Below are positions 31,969-45,430 of a stretch of DNA of 64,000 nucleotides, in pieces. Source of the stretch: Porpolomopsis calyptriformis (taxonomy: Eukaryota > Basidiomycota > Agaricomycetes > Agaricales > Hygrophoraceae); NCBI GenBank assembly GCA_951640195.1, contig OX621167.1:124001-188000 (forward strand). Direction: 5' to 3'. The position numbers were made by a program, and so were the translations under genes. The notes beneath the pieces are model-generated. The model did not search any database. It was not told the DNA's origin and saw only the letters and a program-made list of their open reading frames with translations. The number at the start of each line of letters is the position of its first letter. Position 1 is the stretch's first letter.

Positions 31969-33999
31969 TCATTTCATCATTTCCTCAACATACTTATGAA
32001 AGTTGTGCATGGCACCTTTGGCAATGAGGGCGTGTATGCCTTTGAACGTTCTCTTCATGAAAACCAACTCGTCGTTGTCCTCAAACATAGTGAAATTTGC
32101 CAAGTCTTGTCGCTTTTTCCACTCCATCACCAGATTCTTGATCTAGTCAGAAAAATGGATGGATGCAATACCCCCATATTCGACAGAAAGACATACCATG
32201 TCTACATCAAAGTGTGACAAATCGACCCATATGCCTTTCTTGTCGTATCCTTTCGTTGCATCCGATAGATCAAGGAGGTGGGTTGCGAGGTCATCTGCAT
32301 TACCGCTGAGTGGCTGAAGGAGCAATTTCACCCAACGTGGGATGGGTTCTGGTTCTAGCTTATCGTGACCATCATCCACGACCTAGAAGAAAAAGGATGG
32401 CTACCGTCACCATCCATCTGGACTTGTACTCCGAATGACTCGAATGCAAGCCTGATACCCACCAGAGTGGTGTCTGTAGCGCGCCCCTTCCCCTTCGTAT
32501 CCTAGGAGACATACATATAAGCATACACGAGGCACATGATGGGGAAAATACTATACCCTTTTCCTTTTCTCAACCTCTATTTCTGGATCCAGACCTACAA
32601 GCAGGCTTTCGGATAGATTTCGATTTCGATTTTTCTGGACGAATTCTTGGATAAATCGCCATTGCTTCTGACTAGGTATGAAGAAGATAAGACCCACCTG
32701 CTGAGGGTGATTCACAGATGGTATAGCTGAGGAGGGTATACGCCTTGCCAATGAGGGCTGCTTAGGGCGTCTTACCTGTACAAATCATTCAAATACAAAC
32801 ATAAAACTACAAACAAACCTGGAAGTCCTTGCCAGGAGAAGCAGGTAGTGACTTTGCTGAGACGCCTGCTTCTGCTTCTGGTTTTGTATTCGCTTGAATT
32901 CTCTGTGTATGGTGAATATGACGCCATTGAAAAATAACATAGTCGGTACCTTTCTCATGGCCTTTTTTCTGGGGACATCACCCCCCGTTAATGCAGGGAG
33001 GGTCTGAAAGAAATCCATAGGGCAAGATGCAACCCTCTCTCCACTCCTCAGAATCCGTGCTTTGGGGAAATCATTAGATAATTCAACATGCTTGTCCTTG
33101 CGTGGGCGTCCTCGCTTCCTTTTTGGAGCTCATGAAATTAATTGAATGATAAGTACTTAACAAGCTATCGAATTGACATCAGGATCACACACCTTCACCT
33201 TCACCCTCACCTTGATCGTTATCATCTTGTTCATATTCGTGTTCGTGTTCATACCCAGGTCCAAGTTCAAGCTCAGGTACACGCTCAAGTTCCACGGAGG
33301 AGATCGCGACAGCCTCCAAACGATTGGTGAACCCAAATAAGATGCAGTCTGCTTCGAAACCGTCAAGCCAGGTGGTGCAATTCGATCGGTCACTGAAAGG
33401 ATCAACGGATTTTAGGACTTGGGGAAGCCAGTAGAATTCTTTGCTCTACTTCCAGGATAAAAGGTCTGGGTATACAAGCATTTATTACTCAAGCCTAGCC
33501 TTGAAAATATCGATATCTTACCATACCACCAGTGTTGTCTGGAAGAATAATGGCTTCTAAGCTCGGCTTCGAATGCTTTGAGTTTTTTGGGCTGGTGGGC
33601 CTTCCCTAGCTCCAGTCGAACACAGAACCGATGAACGACATCAGGAATCCAAAGACTGCCAGATGCAGGCTTTTCTCTTTGCGCTTCCTTTATGATATAC
33701 GTCCTAAGCATGTCATACCATACCATCAACTTTCCAAGATGACTCCCTCCATCCTCTTTTTGAAATTGCAGCTGAAGCTGGCACAAGTCAATGACGGTGA
33801 ATATTGGCCTCCACTTTATCGGGAGAGAACAAATATGTTGGGCCGCTTGGACTGACATGAGTCCATCCTGGGTGGTGTTTTTGATATAGCATCGTGAGGA
33901 TAGCGGAACCGTGGCCTGCGGGACCTTTCCAACAGGCCACTAGCTAGTTTCGAGAGCATGCAAATCAGTCTCCATGGATTTTATCAAGAGATTTAGCAA
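31969..33999 (-). pseudogene. AT-hook protein copy with premature stop, unit 2
   Basis: This copy of the gene at 2659-4689 has one key change. Base 33941 is T where unit 1 has C (4631), turning a Trp codon (TGG) in the ETSWWPVG segment into TAG. If translation starts at the usual ATG the product ends after about 20 residues. Translation could restart at the Met of MSVQAAQHICSL (33858), losing about 48 residues but keeping the AT-hook. Everything else, including splice sites, is unchanged, so the loss is very recent or a sequencing error. Confidence 0.6.
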
Positions 34000-34633
34000 G
34001 ATGCACTAAAGTGATCGGGGCAAGTATGGTTTGTTTGTCGAGATTTATCAGCTACGCCTGCTATACTTCACTGCATATACCGTATTGAGTCGATGGAGCT
34101 GTAGATTGAGCTAAAAAGTAGAGGACAACTGTGGAATAACACTGCGCCATTCGATCCTGATCCTGCCACCTTCTTCTACCTGCCCTTCTCCCTTGCGTTC
34201 ACTTAGAGGCCTGGCTGAAATAAATGCATTCCGTTTGAAGCAAAGGTTGGAGAGCAGTCTAACAGAGTTTCAGTGTACTCCTCTGAACCGAACCGCTCTG
34301 TTCCGAACAGAGTGTACTTGGTTAAAAGGTGGTGATACATTGTGGTGCAGTGAAGCTAAGAGGCAAGAACCAGGCCGACCGAAGGTGAATGGTAACATAG
34401 CGCTGTGTAGCACTGACTAACTGCATGACGCATGCAGCGTTCGCTGACAGGACATGAACCTACCGCGGTCTGAGAATTAAGGGGCGAGAAAACCAAGCCA
34501 ATCGACAGTGAGCGTGGGCAGAGCTCGTTTGCCACAAGCCACAATAATCGTGGCATCCACACTATAAAATCCCCTCATTTTTTCTCGACCCCAATTCTCC
34601 ACTTTCTCCCTAAGCCACCACCCACCATCCATC

Positions 34634-35377
34634 ATGATCCTCCTTCCCCTAGAGCTGTGGTTCAAAATAATCTCCCACATTCAGGACAGGCCCAGGGATC
34701 TACTCGCACTATCCCTAGTGAATAGGGATGTTTCCTCCGCTGTGTTGCCCTCCCTGGCCCAATATGCCATCGTCAATCCATTGCCACAGCCGCGACACCC
34801 TATCCACCTTGTTGAGTTCACCGCCATTTCGGAGTGGGGCGGCGATTTGGTTCAGGAACATCTGGAGATGGCCGGGAGTAACCTGTGGGTCGCCAGGTTG
34901 GGATTCGATGCCTCCGGATGTCAGTGTTTTAGTTTATTCCTATATGTCTGGGCTTTATCACTAATCCCGCATAAAGATGACTGCCTAGAACTCGAGCGGT
35001 TAAGCTTTTCCCGCAACTTATACCTCAGGGAAGTTACCCTCTCTGGATTACGACTAAAAATGCCGGGTCACTACGACACAATCGATATCTCGAGAATATT
35101 TGCTGGATGTCTGATGAGTGCTTTGACCAAGTTCACTCTGGATCTTACACGGGCCAACCTGGATAACTGCGTCAACGTCAATTGGGCCCTCCTCGACGCA
35201 TATCTTTCCTCGAGACCTTCCCTTCAATCTGTGCACATTTTAGGCCCTCTGTTTGTGATAGAGGTCAACGATATCATGCCACTGATTGGCACCAAGGGCA
35301 TCCTTAGGGTGACATCCATGCCAACCCTGCCGGAACCATCGGTACCATGGCCATCCCTATCGTGGGTGGGTATGTAA
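34634..35377 (+). CDS. F-box-like protein 1, unit 2
   Basis: The protein is identical to the one at 5324-6067. The TATA box is at 34563-34569. Confidence 0.7.
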   Translation: MILLPLELWFKIISHIQDRPRDLLALSLVNRDVSSAVLPSLAQYAIVNPLPQPRHPIHLVEFTAISEWGGDLVQEHLEMAGSNLWVARLGFDASGCQCFSLFLYVWALSLIPHKDDCLELERLSFSRNLYLREVTLSGLRLKMPGHYDTIDISRIFAGCLMSALTKFTLDLTRANLDNCVNVNWALLDAYLSSRPSLQSVHILGPLFVIEVNDIMPLIGTKGILRVTSMPTLPEPSVPWPSLSWVGM

Positions 35378-35776
35378 GCGAGGCAGGAAGAAGTTTTGAA
35401 GAAGGAAGGGTAGTGGAAGGGGGCAGGATACGGGTTGAATGGGAATGTGGTGACGTTATCCTGTAGCCATCTGTTGCAATGGATCGCGTATGATGACCCT
35501 GCCTGATACTGATGAGTCTGGATTGGAAGATATCGTCCTCTTGAGACGACCCAAGCCCAAGGCGGAGAACACAGAGAGAGATCGTTGTCATTGTTGCTGC
35601 ATCTGTGTCTACTTTTTATATGTATACGACATCGAAGGGGTCTAACCTACAAAGCGAAGCGCTTTGTGATCCTTTGATAGCACGATATTACTGAGAAGAA
35701 AGATTGTTGGATTGCGCAGCGGCTGCAAGTAATATCGAACTGTTGCTTTTGTCACCCACGCAGATTCGCCCTGCCA

Positions 35777-35913
35777 TTTCCCATCGGAGAGATCCCTAAA
35801 GCTAAATATGTAGCAACTCGTGCTGCAAAGGAAGCCTTATGGCTCCGCACCTTTATTGGTGAAGTATTTGGCCCAATCCCGTCTCAACTATCTTTTCAAA
35901 CAACCAATCGGCT
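35777..35913 (+). pseudogene. Ty1/copia RNase H remnant, unit 2
   Basis: Identical to the fragment at 6467-6603 and again at the centre of the F-box inverted repeat (34634-36957). Confidence 0.6.
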
Positions 35914-36153
35914 ATCGTGCTATCAAAGGATCACAAAGCCCTGACCCCTTTGATGTCGCATACATATAAAAAGTAGACACAGATGCAAATGTATGTAGTA
36001 ACAATGACAACGATCTCTCTCTGTGTTCTCTGACTTCGGCTTGGGTAGTCTCAAGAGGACAATATCTTCCACTTCGGACTGGTCAGTATCAGCCAGGGTC
36101 ATAACGGATCCATTTCAACAGATTGTTACAGGATAACATTGCCCCGTTCCTAT

Positions 36154-36957
36154 TCAACCTGTATCCTGCCCCGTTCCACTCCCCTTCCTTCTTCGAAACT
36201 TCCTCCTACGTATCCGCCCAGATATAGATGGCCATGGTACCAATGGTACCGATGGTTCCGGCAAAGTTGGCCTGAACGTGACATCAAGGATGCCCTTCGC
36301 GGTGACCAGTGGCATGATATCGCTGACCTCCATCACAGACAGAGGGCCTAAAATGTGCACAGATTGAAGGGAAGGTCTCGAGGAAAGATATGCGTCGAGG
36401 AGGGCCCAATTGACTTTGATGCAGTTATCCCAGTTGGCCCGTGTAAGATCGAGAGTGAACTTGGTCAAATCTTCCATAGAACATCCAGCAAATATCCTCG
36501 AGATATCGATTAGGTTGACGTTACCCGGCCGTCTTAGTCGTAATCCAGAGAGGGTAACTTCCCTGAGCCACACGTTGTGGAAAAAGTTTAGGTGCGTGAG
36601 TTCGACGCAGTCATCTTCATGCGGGGTTAGCGATAAAACCCAGACACATAGGAATAACCTGAAACACTGACAACCGGACGTATTGAATCCCAACCTGGTG
36701 ACCCTCAGGTTGCTCCCAGCCCTCTTCAAATTTTGCTGAACCCAACCGCCGTGCCAATTCCTGATGGAGGTGAATTCAAGGAAACGAATCGGGTGTTGCG
36801 GCTTTGGCATTGGATCGACAAGCATGTATCGGGCCAGGAATGGAAACACAACGGAGGCAAAGTTCCTGTTTACTAGTGCCAGTGCGAGCAGATCTTGGGA
36901 CGAGTTCTGAATGTAGGGGATAATTTTGAGCCACAGATCTATGGGAAGGGAAATCAT
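36154..36957 (-). CDS. F-box-like protein 2, unit 2
   Basis: This copy of the gene at 6844-7647 carries C at 36450 (T in unit 1), giving Asp in LDLTRAN. Unit 3 shares the C, and the paralogue at 34634 also has Asp there, so Asp looks ancestral. Confidence 0.7.
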   Translation of the reverse strand: MISLPIDLWLKIIPYIQNSSQDLLALALVNRNFASVVFPFLARYMLVDPMPKPQHPIRFLEFTSIRNWHGGWVQQNLKRAGSNLRVTRLGFNTSGCQCFRLFLCVWVLSLTPHEDDCVELTHLNFFHNVWLREVTLSGLRLRRPGNVNLIDISRIFAGCSMEDLTKFTLDLTRANWDNCIKVNWALLDAYLSSRPSLQSVHILGPLSVMEVSDIMPLVTAKGILDVTFRPTLPEPSVPLVPWPSISGRIRRRKFRRRKGSGTGQDTG

Positions 36958-37072
36958 GATGGATGATGGTGGTTTTGGGAGACTTTCGGCTGCTCTATAT
37001 ACTAAGTCGACCTCGACGCTTTGACTCACTCTCAACTAAAATCGATTATTCACGTGGCTAGGGTCGCTTAAA

Positions 37073-37638
37073 ATGCCACAGTTTGACAGGGTGAACCTGA
37101 ACGGTCCTCTACTACGACCATCTCCAGCAGTCTTCTTCATGACTGTGTCCGCGTCGCCTCACTTGGCCACTAGATCTCAATCTCAGAGGGTTACGACCTC
37201 AGACCAGATGGAGGGTGAGGGAAACCCCATGGGACCAGGATCTGCGGGGAATCAAAGTCACGCTGCCCAACATCACCAGGTGGGCTTGCTCTTTTCCTTT
37301 TTTTCAGGTTGACAGAGGGGACGTGTTAGGCGAATGAGATGAACATCCCCAAAGCTGTCAGCCCGAGAAGAAGAAAGCAATGGAAGGCCAAATTTTTGTC
37401 GGATGAGGAAACTGAAGAAACACTACCGACCGTCTATGTCAATTCAAAGAACACGAAGATGACAACCATAGCAGAGCCGTCGGTAAACACCCAGTCGACA
37501 ACGGATGGCGATGGCAAGATAGCCGAAGAGATCCAGCAAACAATCCACTGTGGGATCGTCACTGCGCCAACCCAGCCGGGGACTGATAATGACCCCATTG
37601 GACCACAGTCGACGGAGAGCCATGGGATTGATGGTTAG
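37073..37638 (+). CDS. Possible small gene, unit 2
   Basis: Same two open segments as at 7763-8328, with identical sequence from the first ATG on. The only nearby change is C/T just upstream (37065). Confidence 0.3.
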
Positions 37639-38876
37639 GGGTCAGAGAGATCAAAACGATTTCAAACGGTTACAGCGAGAGGATGGAAATGCTGAGGTTG
37701 GGATCGAACGGTAAGGCTTTCATTAAAAAATCTGAATATCAGGCCCCTGTGTTGAATAATATGGTTATCAAGATTCGGCACGCAATCTCTCGGATGCAGT
37801 AGAGAAGCATGGATGGTGACCCTTGCCATCCCTCCCGTCTGTAGATTCCACCTTGTTCTCCCTTAGCCAACTTCCTCTTTACCTTCTTCTCAGGGTGGCC
37901 CTCGTACCCATTCTCACTCCCGCACTCTCTTTTCCTACATTTCATCTGCTCACGCACGTCGGATATTCCCTATGAATTGAATTTTCATTATGACCTTTTG
38001 TGTTGGTATCCAGATGACCACTCACCAAGGTGCAAACCATTCACCGCTTCTCCAACATCATCAAGGATGGCAGTCACGCTCCATTACAAAGTGAGAAATA
38101 AGTGATTCTGAGTCGTCTGAAGAAGCACAAAGATGTCTTTCAGCCGTACTTTAATCTTATGTTGCTATACTAGGTGTACCCGAGGCCCTTTACCTTGGCA
38201 TGTCGTAGATTGACGGCATTTAAAGTTTTCTTAGCAGGCAAGTATTGCGTTCCATAATACAGGCTATCGATAAGGTTGAAGACATTAGCAAACCTTTGCC
38301 AAAATGAGACTGTTGGAAGGAAGGGAAGGGAAATCAACGAAAAACAGTAACTAAATCACTCAATCACCCCCTCACATCTTTTCAGTGATGAAAATTTCTA
38401 GTTACTGAAAAACAATACCACAGAGTAGGTTTGTAGGTGCGGATTATTAGCAAATTGGAAAACTTACATTTAGCTAAGGCGGCAGCTGACTAGTCTACAT
38501 TAAATTGACTTCACCATGCCCAAAGTACATCTAATCATTGCATGATCACCACGAATCAGTGCCAGTTGATCTGTTTATCAGTAAATTTCAGTTACGAATG
38601 CTGTAATACAATGAGAAAGTCGCTACTATTCAAACGAGAAAAAGAGACCTTCGGTGATAAAATTTCATCGATTTTAGTTCCAATGGAGATGACCTCAACA
38701 TCTCACTTGATTTTATGGTTCATCCTTCTTTTATAATTACACTCACGATTGTCCAAACTGCCTCTTTTGAAGTGCGCAGCCAAGCATAAGTTATGCTGGG
38801 CTCGATTTGAACACCTACCAAATATAGGATTAACAAACATTCACAAGTTCCGAAAGCACTACCGAATCCGAATCCA

Positions 38877-40311
38877 ATGGCAGATCTCGATTTTATTCTC
38901 AACGATACCCATAGATGGCAGGATGGCATCTCAGAGGTTCAACCAAGCAGCTGGCTGTGTCTATTTGAATTGGAGAATTCAAAGAACTACCTGTTCAAAC
39001 CGATGGGTTCCGACACAAAGATACGCTGGAAGTATTTTCCATTGGAATTCATTGCCTTTAATATCATCACGAATCAGTCTCGCCACTTTTCCTTGCCATT
39101 CATGCTGTGCCAACAGGTTGCGTTTCTTGATCTTCAATATTGGGCTAGCCTGGTTTCTGGAGATAAATCGATGTCGCGCTATTTAGAGCTGCTAAGGGAT
39201 GACCTCCTTGAAGAATTCTTCGCAATGGAACCCCCTTCCAGCTTTAATGAACAACCTTGGAGTACCCGGCCTTGGGCCGTTCGAACGATGCACTCCTTTG
39301 GCCACTCAAAGCCTGACCGTGACGCTTATCTCACCACATGCAGAGAACAGGGCTGGGAGAGTTATATGCATGGCGACCCATTGGAATATCGTACGTGATG
39401 AATCGCTCCCAAAGTCCTGATGGTTTATACTACGTTCTATAATAGGATGGACAGATATTTTCAACAAATATAAAAAACAAAATACCTGGATGAATTCGGG
39501 TCATCGTATTATAGACAGCCTTGCAAGCGCACTGAACAAAGCGAGGGAACATATCTCTGTGGGCCCTTCAAACGTTTTACTCTCTGCAGCCGACCTTCTC
39601 GACAAAGGCGACACCTGTTTGGCACAACAAGCTGGTGTGTGAATGGGATCCATCGCTCTCATGCTACATCAGATATCCTGACTAAACGATCAGCCACAGT
39701 CAAGATCCCTGAGTTCGATATAAGTATCGACCCAACACATGTGGATAAATCACCATTGGATGTCGCATTGGCACATTCTACCTCAAAAGCTGGTACGTGA
39801 ATGGGATCTATGGGTCTCATGCCACACCAGATATCAAATATCTAGACTGATGATGATGATCAGCCACAGAGGAGATTTCTTCTTCATTCGCAGGTGAAAT
39901 CGAACAGAGGCTTAGGGCTCCATTGCCAACATGCATCGTGCAGCCAAACAAGTTAGTTCATTCAGCCGCTCGATAACTTAGCATCCTTTGACTACTGTAT
40001 AGCAGACAATCATCTACACGTGTGGCCGTGGTACGAACCTCGGAACCTCCAAGTAGGCAGGCTACTCAACGTGAATTTATTTATTGCGTATTGATTTATT
40101 AACTTATTCTTATTCTTATTTCTCTCCCACTTCAACAGCACAGGTTGAACGAGGGAAAAACTACAAACAAAACAAGTGGAAGCGGAATAAAAAGAAGAAA
40201 ATGAAGGCAGCTCTATTACGAGAGACAGAGGCTGAGTTAGCTGCGCGCAACCCACCCAGCCAACCGACGCGACCCAACCATTCAACCACACGGGTGAACC
40301 GAGGGAGATAA
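38877..40311 (+). CDS. WAVR/HSFGHS-family protein, basic C-terminus, unit 2
   Basis: I found no difference from the gene at 9567-11001. The first donor is GTACGT (39391-39396), which differs from copy 3. Confidence 0.6.
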
Positions 40312-40641
40312 TAGCTTCAAGGGTGTAGCGCATCTGCTGGGCCAAACACTAACCGCAAGTACAACGTGGGGCTCTATCTCCCTAAGGGATAGGGAGTCCA
40401 GAAGCTGCCACCTTTCTGTATATGTAAATAAAGCAGATTGTGTTCGGCATATCTACTAGGTTACATGAGGTTGTAATTGGTTTCATCGCAGGCAAGGTAA
40501 TGTATGTATTCATGTATGTTTTTTTTTTTTCACGTGAGACATGAGCATCAAAGTCCAACTCGATTGTATCGATTGTAAAACTGTAACAAAGTACAGGCAT
40601 ATGATAGCAGCACATCAATAGATAATGAATAGAAACTGTCC

Positions 40642-43324
40642 CTATGGCGGTGGAAGAAAAAGTTCGGTGGATAAACATTTTTCTTCACTGAGCGCCATCC
40701 AATGCTCTCCACTGACGAGTACTTCTGACTCCATAGCTGTCAGGCTGATTCCTGCCCTTTCTAGTATCGCCTTGATCTGTTTCTGGGCCTCGTTGATTTC
40801 TCCTTCTTCCTCCTGAAAAAGGACATCCCACTCGGTCATCGGAAGGTCTGGCCTTTTCTGCTCACCCGGCAAAAGGTACTCATTCGATTTGAGAATCATT
40901 CTGGCCAGCGCCAAGAATGGCCGTCGATATATTTCTGGAAAGCTAGCTTTTAAACAAAAATGAGGGGATATCATTCATTCACGTGCTCACTTCTTCGACT
41001 TTTGGCGACATGTGGAAGCGCTAAAACCATGCGAGAAAGCAACCTTGAGACGTGGTGATTTGCATTTGTTGAAAAATGACCATGCATATGGTCGAAGTCC
41101 CGCGATTGTTCAGTGAGGTGAAGCGTCTCATAGGTATAAAAGTGACCTCCCGAACAATAGCTTGGCGTGGGGGTGTATACGGCATGCCAAATGCCAGGAG
41201 GCATAATTCTGACACATAGAATCAATATATGAGCATGAGTAATCAATTTTTAGAGCGTTAATAATATAAAAACTTACAGAATCTCCCCTGCAGAAAGAAA
41301 CGTCGTGAAAATCTGAGCATGTTGATTCAGTTGGTGTAGTTGACTGAAGCAAATATCCTTGTGCAGGCTGCGCAACTTGTTCCGGGAGTTGTGACTTTTT
41401 GTGTATCTAGGTCGAATAATGGCCCAAATTTTTATCCCGGCGTGCGCATAGATCCAGGTACACAAGCCGTTAGCATCCTTGTGGGGGAATGTTACGAAGC
41501 CAGCATGCGTCAGCAGGTTCCACTGCATCATTTGCCAGGTGCACATCCGAATAACCTGTGGCCCTGGAAGGACTAGTTCTTGTCGAGTATTCGGCATCTT
41601 GTGATGCTTCGACTTGTCCTTTGGAGGGTGCTTCCAAAACTTCGCGAATGATTCATGTTTTGTGAGCTGGAATGCGAGTGCTTCGTCACTTATTCGACTG
41701 TTAAGGTTACTTGTTGAAATAAGCCAATGTACAAGCTCTCAGCACTCTTACCATATAATAGAGGGGGCGGCATTTCTCAGTGAAGGGGCATCCAGGATAT
41801 TTCCACAGATGTCTACATCCTCAGATGCCTCGATAAACTCCCCCAGGGAAGAGTGGCTGTGGATGATGCCATCTGACTCCTTCTTGGACCTACCGACTAC
41901 ACGCAATCTTGCGTCTATACAATATTAAACCACAGTAATCGTAGAGATGGATTTTACGTACCATGCCACTGAACTGGCTGGCTTAATGGACCCCTTGCTG
42001 CCTCGATCTCCTCCTTACAAAACGTCTCCGGACCTTCAAGATGTTGACCCTGTAATATAATGCATCGCTGATTAGCGAGATGGAGTCGCACGGCTTCATC
42101 GATGGCATGAAGTGGTTGGGAAGGTTCTCTTGGTGGGATAACGACATAGTTAGTTTCATCCAAGTCCCAGTTGTTTATCGAATGGGTTGCAGATGAACCA
42201 TCAGGTGATTTGGCAAGCACCTCAACTAATTTAGCGTCCTTAACAAAGCTTCAGTTAGCTGATCAAGAACGAGCACAAAATGATGGACGGACTGCATTTT
42301 GATGGCCCGGAACGTGAACCCATGGAAGTACGGTTTGCGACCCATTGGCCCATTGAATCGAGGATGCGTCCTGGGGAAAGTTCACTCCCCTCAACGAAGT
42401 AAAGTAGTCGTGCTTATTCTGGGTGAGGGGTGCTGATGTTATGCGTTATCTTCTTCTTCATAAGGATGATGCGATGCGAATAACTTCACATACCAGATAT
42501 CGTAGCTGGTTGATGTTTTTTTCGACTCGTGGGTTCTTCATCATCGGACAAAGATCGTTTTTGGGGAAGACTAGCGGCGCTCACTCCTTGGCCCAGTTCA
42601 TTGGGATGGTTGATGAATCCGATCGCAATAAGATATTGCAGCGAGTCAGATTTCTCTTGAGCGGCATCGCTTGAAGTGCCAGCCGTCGCTGGAGAGTCTG
42701 ACCAAGTGTCGGTCGCAAGCATCTCGTTCCCAAATGACACGACCCTGGATATGTGACTCTTCCAATCTTCAGTGAGCGATTTAATATCAGCTGTTGCACC
42801 CAATATTGATAAGATTACTCACCATATTGAGTCGGATCGTCATCTTCATAAGGCAGACGGTTCTCGTTTTTGCAACGATCGGCATAGAGTTGGCGACCTG
42901 TTTGAGAGTGTCCAAATGAATGGTAGACTCTGACGGCCCATTGCTTCACCGTCTTCAATCGCAATGATGCTTGAGTGAGCAGTTTACGATCCTCAAACCA
43001 CAACTCATGCTGCACGGCCAAACAGAGGTTCTGGAGGTACTGTTTGATTCGTCCTGCATGTCGTACCTGGTTCTCTGCTTCAAGGCAGCTGTGGCGATGA
43101 CTCAGGTCAAGGAAAGCAAGGATAGAGCGGTAATGGATGTGTATTTCGCGAGATCGCAGTGAGTTGTTGTGGTAGAAAAAGAGCTTGAATGTTGTTTGGG
43201 TTGATAATTCTGAGAAGCGCCAGAAATTGGACGGTTTATTCAAGAGGGTGGATGTCTTGGCTGGCCATAAAGCCTCATCATCAAATAGCTCTCCTTCTTT
43301 GTTGGCTATCGGTTGGGTGGCCAT
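40642..43324 (-). CDS. WAVR/HSFGHS-JmjC fusion, unit 2
   Basis: The exons are the same as those at 11332-14014, with the H-x-D and distal His of the JmjC part intact. Confidence 0.75.
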
Positions 43325-43973
43325 GATAATGAACGTATGTGTGGGGGTCACGTGGGTATTTATTCGATTAAAGAGTTTGAAAGCTACAAAGACGATATGA
43401 TTCTATCCAGGACTTGGATTAGATCATGTGCTATAAATGAATGCCATATTCTCAAGTTTGAGGGTGACAAAGAAGCCCTGACGTTTTCTTTGCCATTTGA
43501 TTCATTCCACTACTCCTTCATCTGGTTGAAGGAGTTATAAATATTACGGTGAAAACCATCATCCTCATTATAATTTATTGAAGTGAAGGATACAGATTGT
43601 GGAGGTGTGAGGTATACCGCTGAGGAAAGGTGGCTACAATGATCTGTAAGTCCCATGGTAACTTGCAGCTGCTGTTCGCATGTAAAAAAACAAAAAACAT
43701 CAAGAAACTTTCATTATCATCTTCGTCTTCATCTTCGTCTTCATCTTCCTTTCGAATCGTGGAGGAATGGTAACACTGTTATCGGAGAATTGAGGCTGCC
43801 CCCCCTCTATCTCAGCTTGGATCTTGGATCAGTATCAGCTTGGTAAATTCATCTGAATGAAATGCACCATGGGATCCCACTGGCTGATCATTATCAGCTG
43901 AAAGATTCATTGCTAGCTGTGAAATACTAAATGATCACAATGAGTGAATGTGAACCATGTGTGTCTTACAGAC

Positions 43974-44896
43974 CTACCCAAGATCAGCCTCATGGGTAGG
44001 TGATGATGTATTTACACCGTATCCATGGGAATCTGGGTTGATATTCTTCTCCTGAACATCGTTAGCCCACTGTTGGGCTGTATTTTCATTGATGCCAGTA
44101 GCAAAGAGAAGCATATAGCATTAGAGCATCCCTAAGCCAAGATGTTGATTTCATTTACTCTCACCGTTAACTCCAAGGAACAAAGCAAGCGCACAGGTCA
44201 CAGAGTGCCCTCTGTCAAACCGGGGAGGTTTCGTGTGTGATTCTAGCTGCTGGAGACATAGCTGGAACCCCCTGCTTAGCCAGTTTGTATGGGTTTCGAA
44301 TAAAGTATGCCATTCTATGTAGTTTGAATTGGAAAGCATGATGAGATAAGGGAAGCTTGTGTATGCAGAAGCTGCCTCTTACGGTATAAGGTTGGGTCTT
44401 CATGGGTGTATGGAGTCCACCCATTTGCCTTGCATTTCTGAAGGTACTCCCGTCTGCCGAAGAAAGAGTGGCCAAAAAAGTGATTCATTCTAACTGCCCA
44501 CGGTATTGTCGTTTTAGGTTGGAAGCTAGAGCCAAAGCTGCCATGGTTTTGTGATAACTCAACCCAGAGATCAGACCTGAGCCTTTCCAGGTAACGTGTG
44601 ATACGATTTGCACTGGGATGAGGGTTAGCAACATTCGCCCAGTATTCAAGGTCAAGAAGAGCGATCTGAAGTGTGGTCGATAGAGGGAGAGTGTAGTGTC
44701 GATGTTTGTTTCTGCTTTTGCAAAAAGCATGTAAAATGATCTGCTTTTGCTGGTTCAATTTGAGGGTCAAGTCAGGTTGTGTGAAAGGGTGGCTGATTTC
44801 CTCAAAGAGCCAGATGGTGTCGCTTGGTGGAACAGGAGAGCGATCGTTCGACCACCGATTATTATCCGCATCCAAGCATCGAGAAGAACACATCAT
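43974..44896 (-). CDS. WAVR/HSFGHS-family protein, short form, unit 2
   Basis: Identical to the gene at 14664-15586. Confidence 0.6.
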
Positions 44897-45430
44897 TTGG
44901 TTCCAAGGGTAGTTACATTTGGGGGTGGGTGGATAACTGCATGAAAACAAGATAATCAGCATAAAATTTATCTAGATGTGGTGAAAAAATAAGCATTCAT
45001 TCAATCGCATGCGTATAGCCATTGTGGTGCTGGAAGTAGTTTCGTGTGTGAGTCACAGCTCTTGATCACTACTTAGGCTCCTCACACATCACTTCATAGC
45101 ACATCACTTCATAAGTACATAACAGCTAGTTGATATTCACGCATACACAGACAAGATAGCTGGGAGTTAATCAATACAGTATCAAAGCAACTTGATATGT
45201 TATGCGTGACATCACATTTGCATACCAAAATGGGATGGGAGTGGCGCATGTGAACTTGCTAATTTACACCTGCACACAGCTCAACATGTCTACACAGGTT
45301 TAGCACAAATCGTATGTAGTAGACTTATATAGTAACTAGCTTGGAATGCAGCAATACAAGTTGATTAATATTTGTGGAAAGTTTGATGCGACATGCATGC
45401 AGCGTAATAGATGCTAATTCAGTAATTTTA

